From contig NZ_CP013362.1 in assembly GCF_001718315.1 (NCBI RefSeq), positions 1,302,001 to 1,366,000 of the forward strand: 64,000 nucleotides of DNA. The letters run 5' to 3'. The DNA comes from Burkholderia diffusa. Lineage in GTDB: Bacteria; Pseudomonadota; Gammaproteobacteria; Burkholderiales; Burkholderiaceae. The notes below the pieces were generated by a model. It worked only from the letters and a program-made list of their open reading frames with translations. It did no database searches and was not told the origin of the DNA. The translations under genes were made by a program, and so were the position numbers. Shown in pieces: positions 8,929 through 16,783 of this stretch (position 1 is its first letter; each line of letters begins with the position of its first letter).

Positions 8929-10302
8929 TCAGGCGCCGGCTGCGGGGGCGTCGTCGGCGCCGATCCGCTGCGTCAGCGCCGGCAGGTAGCGCGCGAGCGT
9001 CGCGCCGCGCGCGACCATGAACAGCAGCAGCGCGAACCACAGCCCATGATTGCCGAACGGGCCGACAGCCGCCAGCGTTGCGGCGATGAAGATCGCGAAC
9101 GACGCGATCATCGCGCGCATCAGCGATTGCGTCTGCGTCGCGCCGATGAACACGCCGTCGAGCAGGAACCCCCACACGGACACGATCGGCGAGATCGCCG
9201 CCCACGGCAGGTATTGCAGCGCGACCGCACGGATCCCAGCTTGGTCGGTCAGCCGTGCGACGATCCAGCCGCCGGCCGCCCAGTAGACGAGCGCGAACAG
9301 CAGTGCGCCGAGCGCGGACCACAGCACCGTGACACGTACGGCCCGCCGGAATGCGACGCGGTCGCGCGCGCCGGCTGCCGCGCCGACGAGCGCCTCGGCC
9401 GCATGCGCGAAGCCGTCGAGCCCGTATGCCATGAAGGTCTGGAAATTGAGCAGCAATGCGTTGGCCGCGAGCGTCGCATCGCCCTGTTTGGCGCCCAGGT
9501 GCGCGAACCAGCCGAACGCGCCGAGCAGGCATAGCGTGCGCAGGAAGATGTCGCGATTGAGCGCGATCAGCCGCTTGAGTGCCGCACGATCCGCCAAGGC
9601 ACCCGCGGCCAGCGGCGCGAGGCCGCGCGGGCGCAGGCACCACAGCATCCATGCGCCGAGCGCGAAGCCGCACGCATCCGCGGTCGCGGTTGCTGCACCG
9701 ATCCCGGCGATACCCCAGCCGAAGCCGTACACGTACAGCAGCACGGCACCGATGTTCACTGCATTGATGAAGACCTGCGCGACAAGCGCGAGCCGCACGC
9801 GCTGCACGCCGAGCAGATAGCCGAGCACGACGTAGTTCGCGAGCGCGAACGGCGCGCTCCAGATTCGTGCGTGGCCATAGGCCAGCGCCGTCGCGCGGAC
9901 AGCGTCGCTGCCGCCCATCGCGGTCAGCGCGAACGACAGCAGCGGCACCTGCAGTGCGAGCACGGCGGCGCCGAGCGCGAACGCGACGATCAGCGCACGC
10001 AGTACGTTGAGCCGGATGCCGGCGGCGTCGCCGGCGCCATGCGCCTGGGCGACGAGGCCGGTCGTGCCCATGCGCAGGAAGCCGAAGCCCCAGAACACGA
10101 AGTTGAAGAACAGCCCGCCGAGCGCGACGCCGCCGAGATACTGCGCGCCATCGAGGTGGCCGGCGACGGCCGTGTCGACCGCGCCGAGGATCGGCTGGGT
10201 CAGGTTCGCAAGGACGATCGGGAAGGCGAGGGCGAGGACGCGCCGGTGCGAGACGGCGGCCGACCCAGTGCCCGCCCCATGCGGCAATGCGGATTCGGAC
10301 AT
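8929..10302 (-). CDS. MATE family efflux transporter (DinF-like)
   Basis: This multidrug/toxic-compound exporter is driven by H+ or Na+. The 457 residues form about 12 membrane helices. The first half opens with LALAFPIVLANLTQPILGAVDTAVAGHL, the usual MATE helix-1 region with its conserved Pro and Asp. The DinF-like subgroup is suggested by the helix-1 sequence. The start at 10302 is the first Met of the conserved N-terminus. The DUF2288 gene lies 10 bases upstream and is probably co-transcribed. The substrate cannot be predicted. Confidence 0.88.
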   Translation of the reverse strand: MSESALPHGAGTGSAAVSHRRVLALAFPIVLANLTQPILGAVDTAVAGHLDGAQYLGGVALGGLFFNFVFWGFGFLRMGTTGLVAQAHGAGDAAGIRLNVLRALIVAFALGAAVLALQVPLLSFALTAMGGSDAVRATALAYGHARIWSAPFALANYVVLGYLLGVQRVRLALVAQVFINAVNIGAVLLYVYGFGWGIAGIGAATATADACGFALGAWMLWCLRPRGLAPLAAGALADRAALKRLIALNRDIFLRTLCLLGAFGWFAHLGAKQGDATLAANALLLNFQTFMAYGLDGFAHAAEALVGAAAGARDRVAFRRAVRVTVLWSALGALLFALVYWAAGGWIVARLTDQAGIRAVALQYLPWAAISPIVSVWGFLLDGVFIGATQTQSLMRAMIASFAIFIAATLAAVGPFGNHGLWFALLLFMVARGATLARYLPALTQRIGADDAPAAGA

Positions 10303-10312
10303 GGCGGTCGGG

Positions 10313-10639
10313 TCAGGCGCGTTCCTGTACGCAGACCCACGGCGACACGACGACCGCCCACAGCTCCGGATTGCGTGCGGCGAAGTCGGAGGCGGTTTCC
10401 GCCGGCATGCGCGTGACGAGACCGGACGACAGCCAACGCGTGACCTGTTCGGCGTCATCGCCGGCGATCGCTTCCGCGACGCTGACGAGATCGAGATCGC
10501 GTGCAACCGACAGCAGCTTGCCCTGCGCGAAGAAGCGCTCGAGATCGCACCAGTCGATCTTGGCGGTTTCGCCGAGGAGTTTGGCGTAGAGCGGGCTGTG
10601 CGACGCGCCCGCGGCGGATTCGTGTTGGTCGGAGGACAT
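10313..10639 (-). CDS. DUF2288 family protein
   Basis: A 108-residue cytoplasmic protein matching the DUF2288 family. Recognisable parts are LYAKLLGETAKIDW near the N-terminus, LERFFAQGKLL, the middle helix VAEAIAGDDAEQV, and the ending LWAVVVSPWVCVQE. No biochemical role is known. It has no signal or membrane segment. It ends 10 bases before the MATE gene and forms a probable two-gene operon with it; the association is positional only. Confidence 0.8.
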   Translation of the reverse strand: MSSDQHESAAGASHSPLYAKLLGETAKIDWCDLERFFAQGKLLSVARDLDLVSVAEAIAGDDAEQVTRWLSSGLVTRMPAETASDFAARNPELWAVVVSPWVCVQERA

Positions 10640-10723
10640 CGGTGATGTGCTGAAAAGACTGCGTGGGCGCCACTATAAACCATCCGGGCGCGCGGCCGGC
10701 CGCGCGGCGGGCATGCGCCCGGT

Positions 10724-12343
10724 TCACGCGCCGCGCAGCGCGCGGCGGACGATCTTGCCGGTTGCCGTCATCGGAAGGCTGTCGACGAACGCGATCGCGC
10801 GCGGATACTCGTGCGCGGCCAGACGAGTACGCACGTGGGCCTGCAGCGCGTGCACGAGCGCGTCGTCGCCGACATGGCCGGGGTTCAGCACGACGAACGC
10901 CTTGACGATTTCCGTGCGCGTCGGATCGGGTGCGCCGACGACGGCCGCCATCCGCACCGCCGGATGCGTGAGCAGGCAGTCCTCGATCGGCCCTGGGCCG
11001 ATCCGGTAGCCGGCGCTCGTGATCACGTCGTCGTCGCGGCCGATGAAGCGCACGAAGCCGTCGGCGTCGATCGTGCCGGTGTCGCCGGTAAGCAGGTAGT
11101 CGCCCGCGAACTTGTCGCGGGTCGCGGCGGGATTGCGCCAGTATTCGAGGAACATCACCGGGTCGGGGCGGCGCACGGCGATGTGCCCCTCGACGCCGGG
11201 CGGCAGCGGCGTGCCGTGCTCGTCGACGATCGCGACCGCGTGGCCCGGCACGGCCTTGCCGATCGCACCGGGCCGCGCGTCGAACAGCGCCGCGCACGAC
11301 GACAGCACCATGTTGCATTCGGTCTGTCCGTAGAACTCGTTGATCGTCACGCCGAGCGCGTCGCGTCCCCAGGCTGTCAGCTCGGTGCCAAGCGATTCCC
11401 CGCCGCTCGCGACCGATTTCAGCGCCAGCGCGTGACGCTCGCTCGGCGCGGGCACCGCGCGCATCAGCTTCAGCGCGGTCGGCGGCAGGAACGCGTGGGT
11501 CACGCCATGTCGCGCCATCAGTGCGAATGCGGCTTCGCCGTCGAACTTCTCGAAGCGGCGAGCGAGCACGGGAACGCCGTGGTGCCATGACGGCAGCAGC
11601 ACGTCGAGGAGTCCGCCGATCCACGCCCAGTCGGCCGGTGTCCAGAACAGGCGTGCGTCGCGCGGAAAGCACTGCTGCGACATCTCGACGCCCGGCAGAT
11701 GACCCAGCAGCACGCGATGCGCATGGAGCGCGCCTTTCGGCTTCCCGGTCGTCCCGGACGTATAGATGATGACCGCCGGGTCGTCGGCGGCGGTGTCCGC
11801 CGGCACGAAATCCGGCGATTCGGCCGCGAGTGCGGCGTCGAAACGCAGCACGCCGGGCGCGTCGGGCGCATCGTCGCCGATGCAGTAGCAGGTGCGCAGC
11901 GCCGGCAGTCGCGCGCGCAGCGGCGCGATCTTCGCGTACCCGGCGGCATCGGTGACGAGCGCGGCGGCTTCGCTGTTCTCGAGCCGGTATTCGAGCGCGT
12001 CGGCGCCGAACAGCGTGAACAGCGGCACCGCGATCGCGCCGAGCTTGTACGCGGCGAGATGGGCGATGGCCGTTTCCGGACCCTGCGCGAGGAAGATGGC
12101 GATCCGGTCGCCACGTTGCAAACCCGCCCGCGCGAGGCTATTTGCGAAACGGTTAGAAACATTCCTCAGGTCGTCGAACGTGAGGCGGGACACGTCGCCT
12201 TGTGCCGTTTCGTGAATCAGCGCGAGCCGTCCGCTGCCGTCGGCCCACTTGTCGCAGACGTCCACGCCGATGTTGTAGCGGGCCGGAACGTCCCACGCGA
12301 AGCGGGAGAGGAGGTTGTCGTAGCAGTCGGCGGCTGGCAGCAT
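10724..12343 (-). CDS. AMP-forming acyl-CoA synthetase
   Basis: The enzyme activates a carboxylic acid with ATP and CoA through an acyl-adenylate. The 539-residue protein has all ANL-family motifs in order: the phosphate loop YTSGTTGKPKGALHAH, FYGQTECN, the hinge-region TGDTG, and the catalytic Lys in ATGKIVRR near the C-terminus. It resembles the medium-chain acyl-CoA synthetase (AcsM-like) group more than acetyl-CoA synthetase. The substrate chain length is not predictable here. It is a monocistronic gene pointing toward the DUF2288/MATE pair. Confidence 0.88.
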   Translation of the reverse strand: MLPAADCYDNLLSRFAWDVPARYNIGVDVCDKWADGSGRLALIHETAQGDVSRLTFDDLRNVSNRFANSLARAGLQRGDRIAIFLAQGPETAIAHLAAYKLGAIAVPLFTLFGADALEYRLENSEAAALVTDAAGYAKIAPLRARLPALRTCYCIGDDAPDAPGVLRFDAALAAESPDFVPADTAADDPAVIIYTSGTTGKPKGALHAHRVLLGHLPGVEMSQQCFPRDARLFWTPADWAWIGGLLDVLLPSWHHGVPVLARRFEKFDGEAAFALMARHGVTHAFLPPTALKLMRAVPAPSERHALALKSVASGGESLGTELTAWGRDALGVTINEFYGQTECNMVLSSCAALFDARPGAIGKAVPGHAVAIVDEHGTPLPPGVEGHIAVRRPDPVMFLEYWRNPAATRDKFAGDYLLTGDTGTIDADGFVRFIGRDDDVITSAGYRIGPGPIEDCLLTHPAVRMAAVVGAPDPTRTEIVKAFVVLNPGHVGDDALVHALQAHVRTRLAAHEYPRAIAFVDSLPMTATGKIVRRALRGA

Positions 12344-12521
12344 CGCGAGTCTCCTTGACGTCGATCGTCGGCATCGGTTGACGGATTACATCTGCATTTA
12401 ATGCGACCGAAACCACAATGGCGTCTGATGGATAGGGGAATGTGCGGGCTCGTGTAACCGAGGGGCTCAGTGCACGATTCCGCCATGACGCATAAGATCA
12501 TGACAAAACAGTGATATGACC

Positions 12522-12641
12522 ATGGATTTGCTTCTGATAGCTGCGGGGTTCAGCCTGTTCGGAATCGGGGTGCTGGTGGTGTTTGCCAGCCGCGTCGATC
12601 CGTTGTCCGGCCGGTTCACCGGCCGTTTGCGCAAGCGCTGA
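12522..12641 (+). CDS. Very small membrane protein (39 aa)
   Basis: A 39-codon frame encoding one hydrophobic helix (MDLLLIAAGFSLFGIGVLVV) and a basic tail ending RFTGRLRKR. An ATG six bases earlier (12516) is in frame. The ribosome site is weak, so support comes mainly from the clean helix-plus-basic-tail design and from its likeness to the 28-residue protein at 14639. It is divergent from the acyl-CoA synthetase and convergent with the LysM lipoprotein. Confidence 0.5.
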   Translation: MDLLLIAAGFSLFGIGVLVVFASRVDPLSGRFTGRLRKR

Positions 12642-12720
12642 CACAACCTTCCCGATCTCCCTCGCGACGACATGCGACGCATGCCGGCATCGCGTGTCGT
12701 CCTCGTTCGGCGTGGCGCGC

Positions 12721-13413
12721 TCAGCGCGCCGGCAGGTAGCGTGCCGGATCGATCGAGCGGCCGCCGTAGCGCAGCTCGAAGTGCAGCGCGACGCGATCGC
12801 TGTCGCTGTTGCCCATTTCGGCAATCGTCTGCCCCTGCGTGACCGACTGACCTTCCTTCACGAGCAGCGCACGGTTGTGCGCGTACGCCGTCAGATAATC
12901 GGCATTGTGCTTGAGGATGATCAGGTTGCCATAGCCGCGCAATCCGTTGCCCGCATAGACGACGGTGCCCGGTGCGGCGGCCAGCACCGGCGTACCCGCG
13001 GCGTTCGCGATATCGATGCCCTTGGATTTCGAGCCGTCGAAGCTGCGCACCACGTTGCCGGCGGCCGGCCAGATCAGCGCGATGCTGGTGGCCGGCTTGA
13101 CGGCCGATTCGACCGGCGCTGAAGGCGCGGGGCGGTTGCGGCCCGCGCTGCCGGTGCCGGTGGTCGACGCAGTCGTCGTGCCGGGCGGCGGCGCGACGCG
13201 CAGCACCTGGCCGACCTCGATCGCGTCGGGATTCGTGATCTGGTTCCAGCGCACGATGTTGGCCATCGACGTGCGATTCTCGCGCGCGATCTTGTAGAGC
13301 GTGTCGCCGCGCTCGACGCGGTAGTAGCCCGGGCCGACGGGTGCGGAGCCGCACGCGACGAGCAGTGCGGCGCAGGCGGCCGCGAAAAGCCGCTTCGTTG
13401 TTGTTCCGAACAT
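12721..13413 (-). CDS. LysM / degenerate M23 lipoprotein (NlpD-like)
   Basis: An outer-membrane lipoprotein likely to bind peptidoglycan and activate amidases during cell separation. The 230-residue protein has lipobox LVAC (Cys21), a LysM domain (about 30-73, YYRVERGDTLYKIA), a Thr/Ser/Pro linker, and a LytM/M23 domain (about 115-230). The zinc ligands are incomplete. The first His is replaced (SKSKGIDIA), and the HxH pair is reduced to ALHFELRY, so it should be non-catalytic like EnvC/NlpD. The start at 13413 is preceded by GAGG. Confidence 0.85.
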   Translation of the reverse strand: MFGTTTKRLFAAACAALLVACGSAPVGPGYYRVERGDTLYKIARENRTSMANIVRWNQITNPDAIEVGQVLRVAPPPGTTTASTTGTGSAGRNRPAPSAPVESAVKPATSIALIWPAAGNVVRSFDGSKSKGIDIANAAGTPVLAAAPGTVVYAGNGLRGYGNLIILKHNADYLTAYAHNRALLVKEGQSVTQGQTIAEMGNSDSDRVALHFELRYGGRSIDPARYLPAR

Positions 13414-13550
13414 TGAACCTCGCAAAACCCCGCCGCGCGCGACGCGGCAGGTGATACAAAACGTCCGATTTTAACGGGTTCGGCCCGAGCACCGCAGTTT
13501 CGGGCTGCGGGTGCGGGCCTGCGCACACCGGCAAACCGGTGTGGCCGACG

Positions 13551-14462
13551 TCAGCCGGCGAGCGGCAGCAGCCGAATCCGCAGCGTGGCCGTTTCGATCG
13601 CGCCCGGTGCAAGCATGCGCAGCCCGAGGCCGTTGTGGATCGCGTCCGGCAGGCCAAGCCACGGCTCGACGCAGTAGAAGTCCGATTCCGGCTTCTCCGT
13701 CCAGGTCGTGACCGCGTACCACGGGATCGAGCCCGGGACGTCGAGCGCGATCTCGATCGTGCGGCCGCGGCCCGGCATCACGATGCGCACCGGCTCGGAC
13801 GGCGCGCCGTCGAGGCAGTGGAAGCGGTCGAGAATGTCCGGGTCGCCGAGGCTGTACGACGCTTCGCCGGGCTCGAACGGGCTGATCGAGCCGTCGGCGC
13901 GCTGCATGCAGCGTCGCGTCGGCGGCAGCTCGAGCGTGGTCTGCGCGCGCTCGCCGTGTGGCAGCGCGAAGTAGAAATGGTGGCCTGCGTAGTAGGGCAG
14001 CGGCGTGTCGCCGCGGTTGGTCGTGGTGAGCGCGACGTCGAGCGTGTGCGCGTCGGCGAGCCGGTAGGTCGTCTCGAACCGGAAATCGAACGGGTAGCTG
14101 TCGCGCAGCGCGTCGTTCGCATCAAGCGTCATCGACAGTGCGGCGCCGTCGGCCGACGGTTGTGCCGCGAACGGCAGGTCGCGCGCGAAACCGTGCATCG
14201 GCAGCTCGCGGACCACGCCGGCGGCATCGCGCCAGCGGCCCAGTTCACCGTCGACGCGATGGCGGCCGAGGAACGGGAACAGCAGCGGATTGCCGCCGCG
14301 CACGCGCGCGAGGTTGCTCCAGTCGGCGGCTTCCGGCCAGAAGATGACCGGCTCGCCGTCGACGTGCCACGACAGCAAGCGGCCGCCGAATTGCGGGGCG
14401 ACCCGGACGAGCGACGGGCCGGCGTGAAGTTCATGAATGTCGTGCTGCTGGAAGATCGGCAT
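13551..14462 (-). CDS. Aldose 1-epimerase family protein
   Basis: The 303-residue protein has the galactose-mutarotase-like beta-sandwich and is predicted to interconvert sugar anomers. Seen motifs are GGRLLSWHVDG near residue 26, GGNPLLFPFLGRHRVDG near 56, the catalytic-type His in PMHGFAR and in YYAGHHFYFALP, and the acidic FYCVEPWLGLPDA near the C-terminus. It could act on a hexose or hexose-6-phosphate (YeaD-like); the sequence does not decide. It is monocistronic. Confidence 0.85.
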   Translation of the reverse strand: MPIFQQHDIHELHAGPSLVRVAPQFGGRLLSWHVDGEPVIFWPEAADWSNLARVRGGNPLLFPFLGRHRVDGELGRWRDAAGVVRELPMHGFARDLPFAAQPSADGAALSMTLDANDALRDSYPFDFRFETTYRLADAHTLDVALTTTNRGDTPLPYYAGHHFYFALPHGERAQTTLELPPTRRCMQRADGSISPFEPGEASYSLGDPDILDRFHCLDGAPSEPVRIVMPGRGRTIEIALDVPGSIPWYAVTTWTEKPESDFYCVEPWLGLPDAIHNGLGLRMLAPGAIETATLRIRLLPLAG

Positions 14463-14638
14463 GGCGAATCGGTATGAACGGGTGGGCGGGGTGCGCGATG
14501 GCGCGCTCCATTATCGGGCCGCGACGCGGTCGGGGAAAACCCTTCTCGGGAAATCGCGAGTTTTTCAGACTGCCGACGGTCTGGATAATGCCTGTAAACC
14601 GGTGATGTTGCCGGGTCATGACACTTCGTGGAGGGGCC

Positions 14639-14725
14639 ATGGATCTGGCAATGGCAATGGGAATCGCACTGTTCGGCATGTTCACCGGCAGCACGGTATT
14701 GTTTTTCTATCAGCTCGGCCGCTGA
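14639..14725 (+). CDS. Very small membrane protein (28 aa)
   Basis: A 28-residue membrane helix (MDLAMAMGIALFGMFTGSTVLF, ending YQLGR) is preceded by a strong ribosome site (GGAGG at 14630-14634, four bases before the ATG) and followed 22 bases later by a textbook terminator. The combination of signal, start, stop and terminator makes it a likely real gene. The shape matches the 39-residue protein at 12522. Function unknown. Confidence 0.7.
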   Translation: MDLAMAMGIALFGMFTGSTVLFFYQLGR

Positions 14726-14747
14726 CGGCAATTTCTGCCGGAACCGA

Positions 14748-14776
14748 AGGCCCGCCATGCAAATGGCGGGCTTTTT
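14748..14776 (+). terminator. Intrinsic terminator after the 28-aa gene
   Basis: The stem gcccgccat / atggcgggc (14750-14771) with loop gcaa is followed at once by five T. It is a classic rho-independent terminator on the plus strand. Confidence 0.9.
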
Positions 14777-14945
14777 GCTTTCTGCGCGCTTACAAATTGC
14801 AAGCGTTTGTGTGCATCGCCGCAATAACCAGCCAAATGCCTTGGCGCAGTAATCCTGGCTCGGCATAATCGGGGCGCGTTTTTCCGGACGCGCGATGCGT
14901 CGTCCGCTTTTCCATCCGATTGATCACCACTAAAAGGACCGACGC

Positions 14946-15776
14946 GTGAGTCTCTGGTTTCTGGTATTCCTGAGCGTCCTGCAGGGCGTCACCGAACTTT
15001 TCCCCGTCAGCAGTCTCGGCCACACGCTGCTCGTGCCCGCGCTGTTCGGCATGCACATCGACAAGCACGCGCCGCAGTTGCTGCCGTTCCTCGTTGCGCT
15101 GCACCTCGGCACCGCGCTCGCGCTGCTCTGGTATTTCCGCGCACGCTGGATCGCGCTGATCAGCGGCTTCTTCGCGCAGCTCGGCGGCCGCAAGAACGAC
15201 GACGGGCACCTGATGTGGGCGCTGATCATCGGCACGATTCCGACCGGGATCGTCGGCCTGTTGCTGGAGAAGCGCATCGAGCGCGTCTTCCACGACCTGC
15301 GGATCGTCGCGATCGCGCTGATCATCAACGGCGTGCTGCTGTGGATCGGCGATCGGATTCAGCGCAGCCGTGCGCACCAGCCGCCCGAAAAGATGACGTT
15401 CCAGCAGGCGTTCTTCGTGGGCCTTGCGCAGATCGGCGCGCTGATTCCGGGGTTCTCGCGCAGCGGGCTGACCATGATCGCCGGTAACGCGGCCGGGTTG
15501 ACGGCGGAAAAGGCGGCGGAGTTTTCGTTCCTGCTCGGCACGCCGATCATTTTCGCGGCGGGCGTGCTCGAACTGCCGAAGCTGTTCCACGCGCGCGACC
15601 AGCTCGCCGACGCGCTGCTCGGTGGCGTGCTGACGGCAATTGCCGCTTATCTGAGCGTGCGGTTCCTGATGCGCTATTTCGAAGGCCGCGGGCGGCTGGC
15701 TTCGTTCGGCTTGTATTGCGTGATTGCCGGCGTGTTTTGTCTCGGGTGGTTCATGCTGCATCCGCAGCCGGTTTGA
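14946..15776 (+). CDS. uppP: Undecaprenyl-diphosphatase UppP/BacA
   Basis: This polytopic inner-membrane enzyme recycles the lipid carrier for peptidoglycan and other polymers by removing the distal phosphate. The protein has 276 residues. The first active-site block is [14 protein letters not shown] (the Q/E-x3-E motif with Glu), with Leu where most UppP have Thr. The second block is [10 protein letters not shown]. The start is GTG at 14946, preceded by AAAGGA. It is monocistronic, followed by the tRNA-Arg region. Confidence 0.93.
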   Translation: MSLWFLVFLSVLQGVTELFPVSSLGHTLLVPALFGMHIDKHAPQLLPFLVALHLGTALALLWYFRARWIALISGFFAQLGGRKNDDGHLMWALIIGTIPTGIVGLLLEKRIERVFHDLRIVAIALIINGVLLWIGDRIQRSRAHQPPEKMTFQQAFFVGLAQIGALIPGFSRSGLTMIAGNAAGLTAEKAAEFSFLLGTPIIFAAGVLELPKLFHARDQLADALLGGVLTAIAAYLSVRFLMRYFEGRGRLASFGLYCVIAGVFCLGWFMLHPQPV

Positions 15777-15826
15777 CGGGGGCGGTGCCGGTCGCGCGGC
15801 GCGCGTGATTTGACGCGATGATCGGG

Positions 15827-15832
15827 TATAAT
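15827..15832 (+). promoter_or_regulatory. Possible -10 box upstream of tRNA-Arg
   Basis: A perfect TATAAT lies about 130 bases before the tRNA-Arg. A TTGACG lies at 15810-15815, but its spacing (11 bases) is too short for a normal -35 element. A long inverted repeat (gggctttga 15870-15878 / tcaaagccc 15902-15910) lies in the leader. I treat this as a plausible tRNA promoter only. Confidence 0.35.
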
Positions 15833-15960
15833 TTCGGGCTCGGCTTCATGCCGGGCCCGTTTCGTTTCGGGGCTTTGAATTCGGCTGGTGCCGTGTTTTT
15901 CTCAAAGCCCGTTCGCGTCAAATGCGGCCCGGGTTTTGTGGCCGTGTCTTTTCCCCTCGA

Positions 15961-16037
15961 CCGCCCTTAGCTCAGTTGGATAGAGCAACGGCCTTCTAAG
16001 CCGTAGGTCACACGTTCGAATCGTGTAGGGCGGGCCA
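15961..16037 (+). tRNA. tRNA-Arg (anticodon TCT), integration target
   Basis: A 77-nt tRNA with encoded CCA. The acceptor stem is CCGCCCT / AGGGCGG, the D-arm is TAGCTCAGTTGGATAGAGCA, the anticodon loop CTTCTAA gives TCT, and the T-arm has GTTCGAAT. Its last 49 bases are repeated exactly at 24686-24734, so a mobile element has inserted here while keeping an intact tRNA. Confidence 0.97.
15989..16037. repeat. Left attachment site (49-bp direct repeat, copy 1)
   Basis: It starts at the anticodon stem (cggccttctaag) and runs through the CCA end of the tRNA-Arg. It is identical to 24686-24734. Identity of this length over a tRNA 3' half is the mark of tyrosine-integrase insertion. Confidence 0.93.
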
Positions 16038-16053
16038 ATGGAATCAATGAGTT

Positions 16054-16080
16054 AGCTCGGCTTTTTGGGCCGGGCTTTTT
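16054..16080 (+). terminator. Terminator just downstream of tRNA-Arg
   Basis: The stem agctcggc / gccgggct has one G-T wobble and a seven-base loop, and is followed by a T-run. It lies 16 bases after the tRNA, inside the element, so the element appears to bring its own terminator for the tRNA transcript. Confidence 0.75.
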
Positions 16081-16094
16081 GCTTCTGCGGATGG

Positions 16095-16113
16095 CCGGAA
16101 CCAATCCGGAACC
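16095..16113. repeat. Island end repeat, left copy (19 bp)
   Basis: ccggaaccaatccggaacc is present here and again at 24538-24556 in the same orientation, just inside both ends of the island. It contains two CCGGAACC units in tandem. Probable arm-type or excisionase binding site. Confidence 0.65.
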
Positions 16114-16121
16114 TAGTTCGC

Positions 16122-16586
16122 TCAACGTTGCGGCCGAACTGACTTCACGAACGCGGCATAGGGATTTTCAGCGGGCAACGGCGGCGGCGCGTCGATAGCT
16201 TGCCGTCCGCGCGGACTTAGGCCGAATGCATCGAGCAGCCGGGCCGCTTGGGCGCGCGCGTCGCTCAGCGCGCGCAGCGCCGGATGCGCCTTGCTTCCGC
16301 CGGTTCCGGTCGCAATCGTCAATCCTTCACGGTCCAGCGTCTCGCGCAACTGCGCCTCCGTTGCCAATGTTTCGGCAAGCAGTTCGAGCGCGCGTAGGTC
16401 GGAAGCGCTCAACAGACCCAAGCTCACGACGAGCGGCGCGACGCGGTCCCATTCCGCAGCCGCACGTAATGACATGCCGTCCGGCGGTGGCGGCGCGACG
16501 GTCAATTGATCGGCAGCGATGCCTTTGAGGCGGTCAGCGCGCAAGGTTCCGGCTAGTGCCTTGGTTACATTCGACTTGCGGGGCAT
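16122..16586 (-). CDS. P27-family phage terminase small subunit
   Basis: The 154-residue protein resembles the P27/HK97-type TerS family, which recognises packaging DNA and guides the large terminase. Typical parts are a basic N-terminus (MPRKSNVTKALAGTLR), PPPPDGMSLRAAAEWDRVAP in the first third, and the helical LSASDLRALELLAETLA. A Pro-rich C-terminal tail follows. No large terminase is nearby. In satellites a lone TerS redirects a helper phage's terminase to the satellite genome, which I infer here. It is the last gene before the left end. Confidence 0.82.
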   Translation of the reverse strand: MPRKSNVTKALAGTLRADRLKGIAADQLTVAPPPPDGMSLRAAAEWDRVAPLVVSLGLLSASDLRALELLAETLATEAQLRETLDREGLTIATGTGGSKAHPALRALSDARAQAARLLDAFGLSPRGRQAIDAPPPLPAENPYAAFVKSVRPQR

Positions 16587-16783
16587 GATTTTTCCCGAAG
16601 AGTGATGCGCCGTGGCTTACCGGGGAGCGTGACAACGATCCCAAGGAACAAGTAACAGAGTCTGCCAAAGCCGCGAGACGACATATGTCATGATCTAGCC
16701 CTAAGCGACACGCGACAAAGAGTGCTCGCACCTCTCGCACCGATCCTTAGTAACCCTATCACCGGTTCCCCTAAGTAATTATC

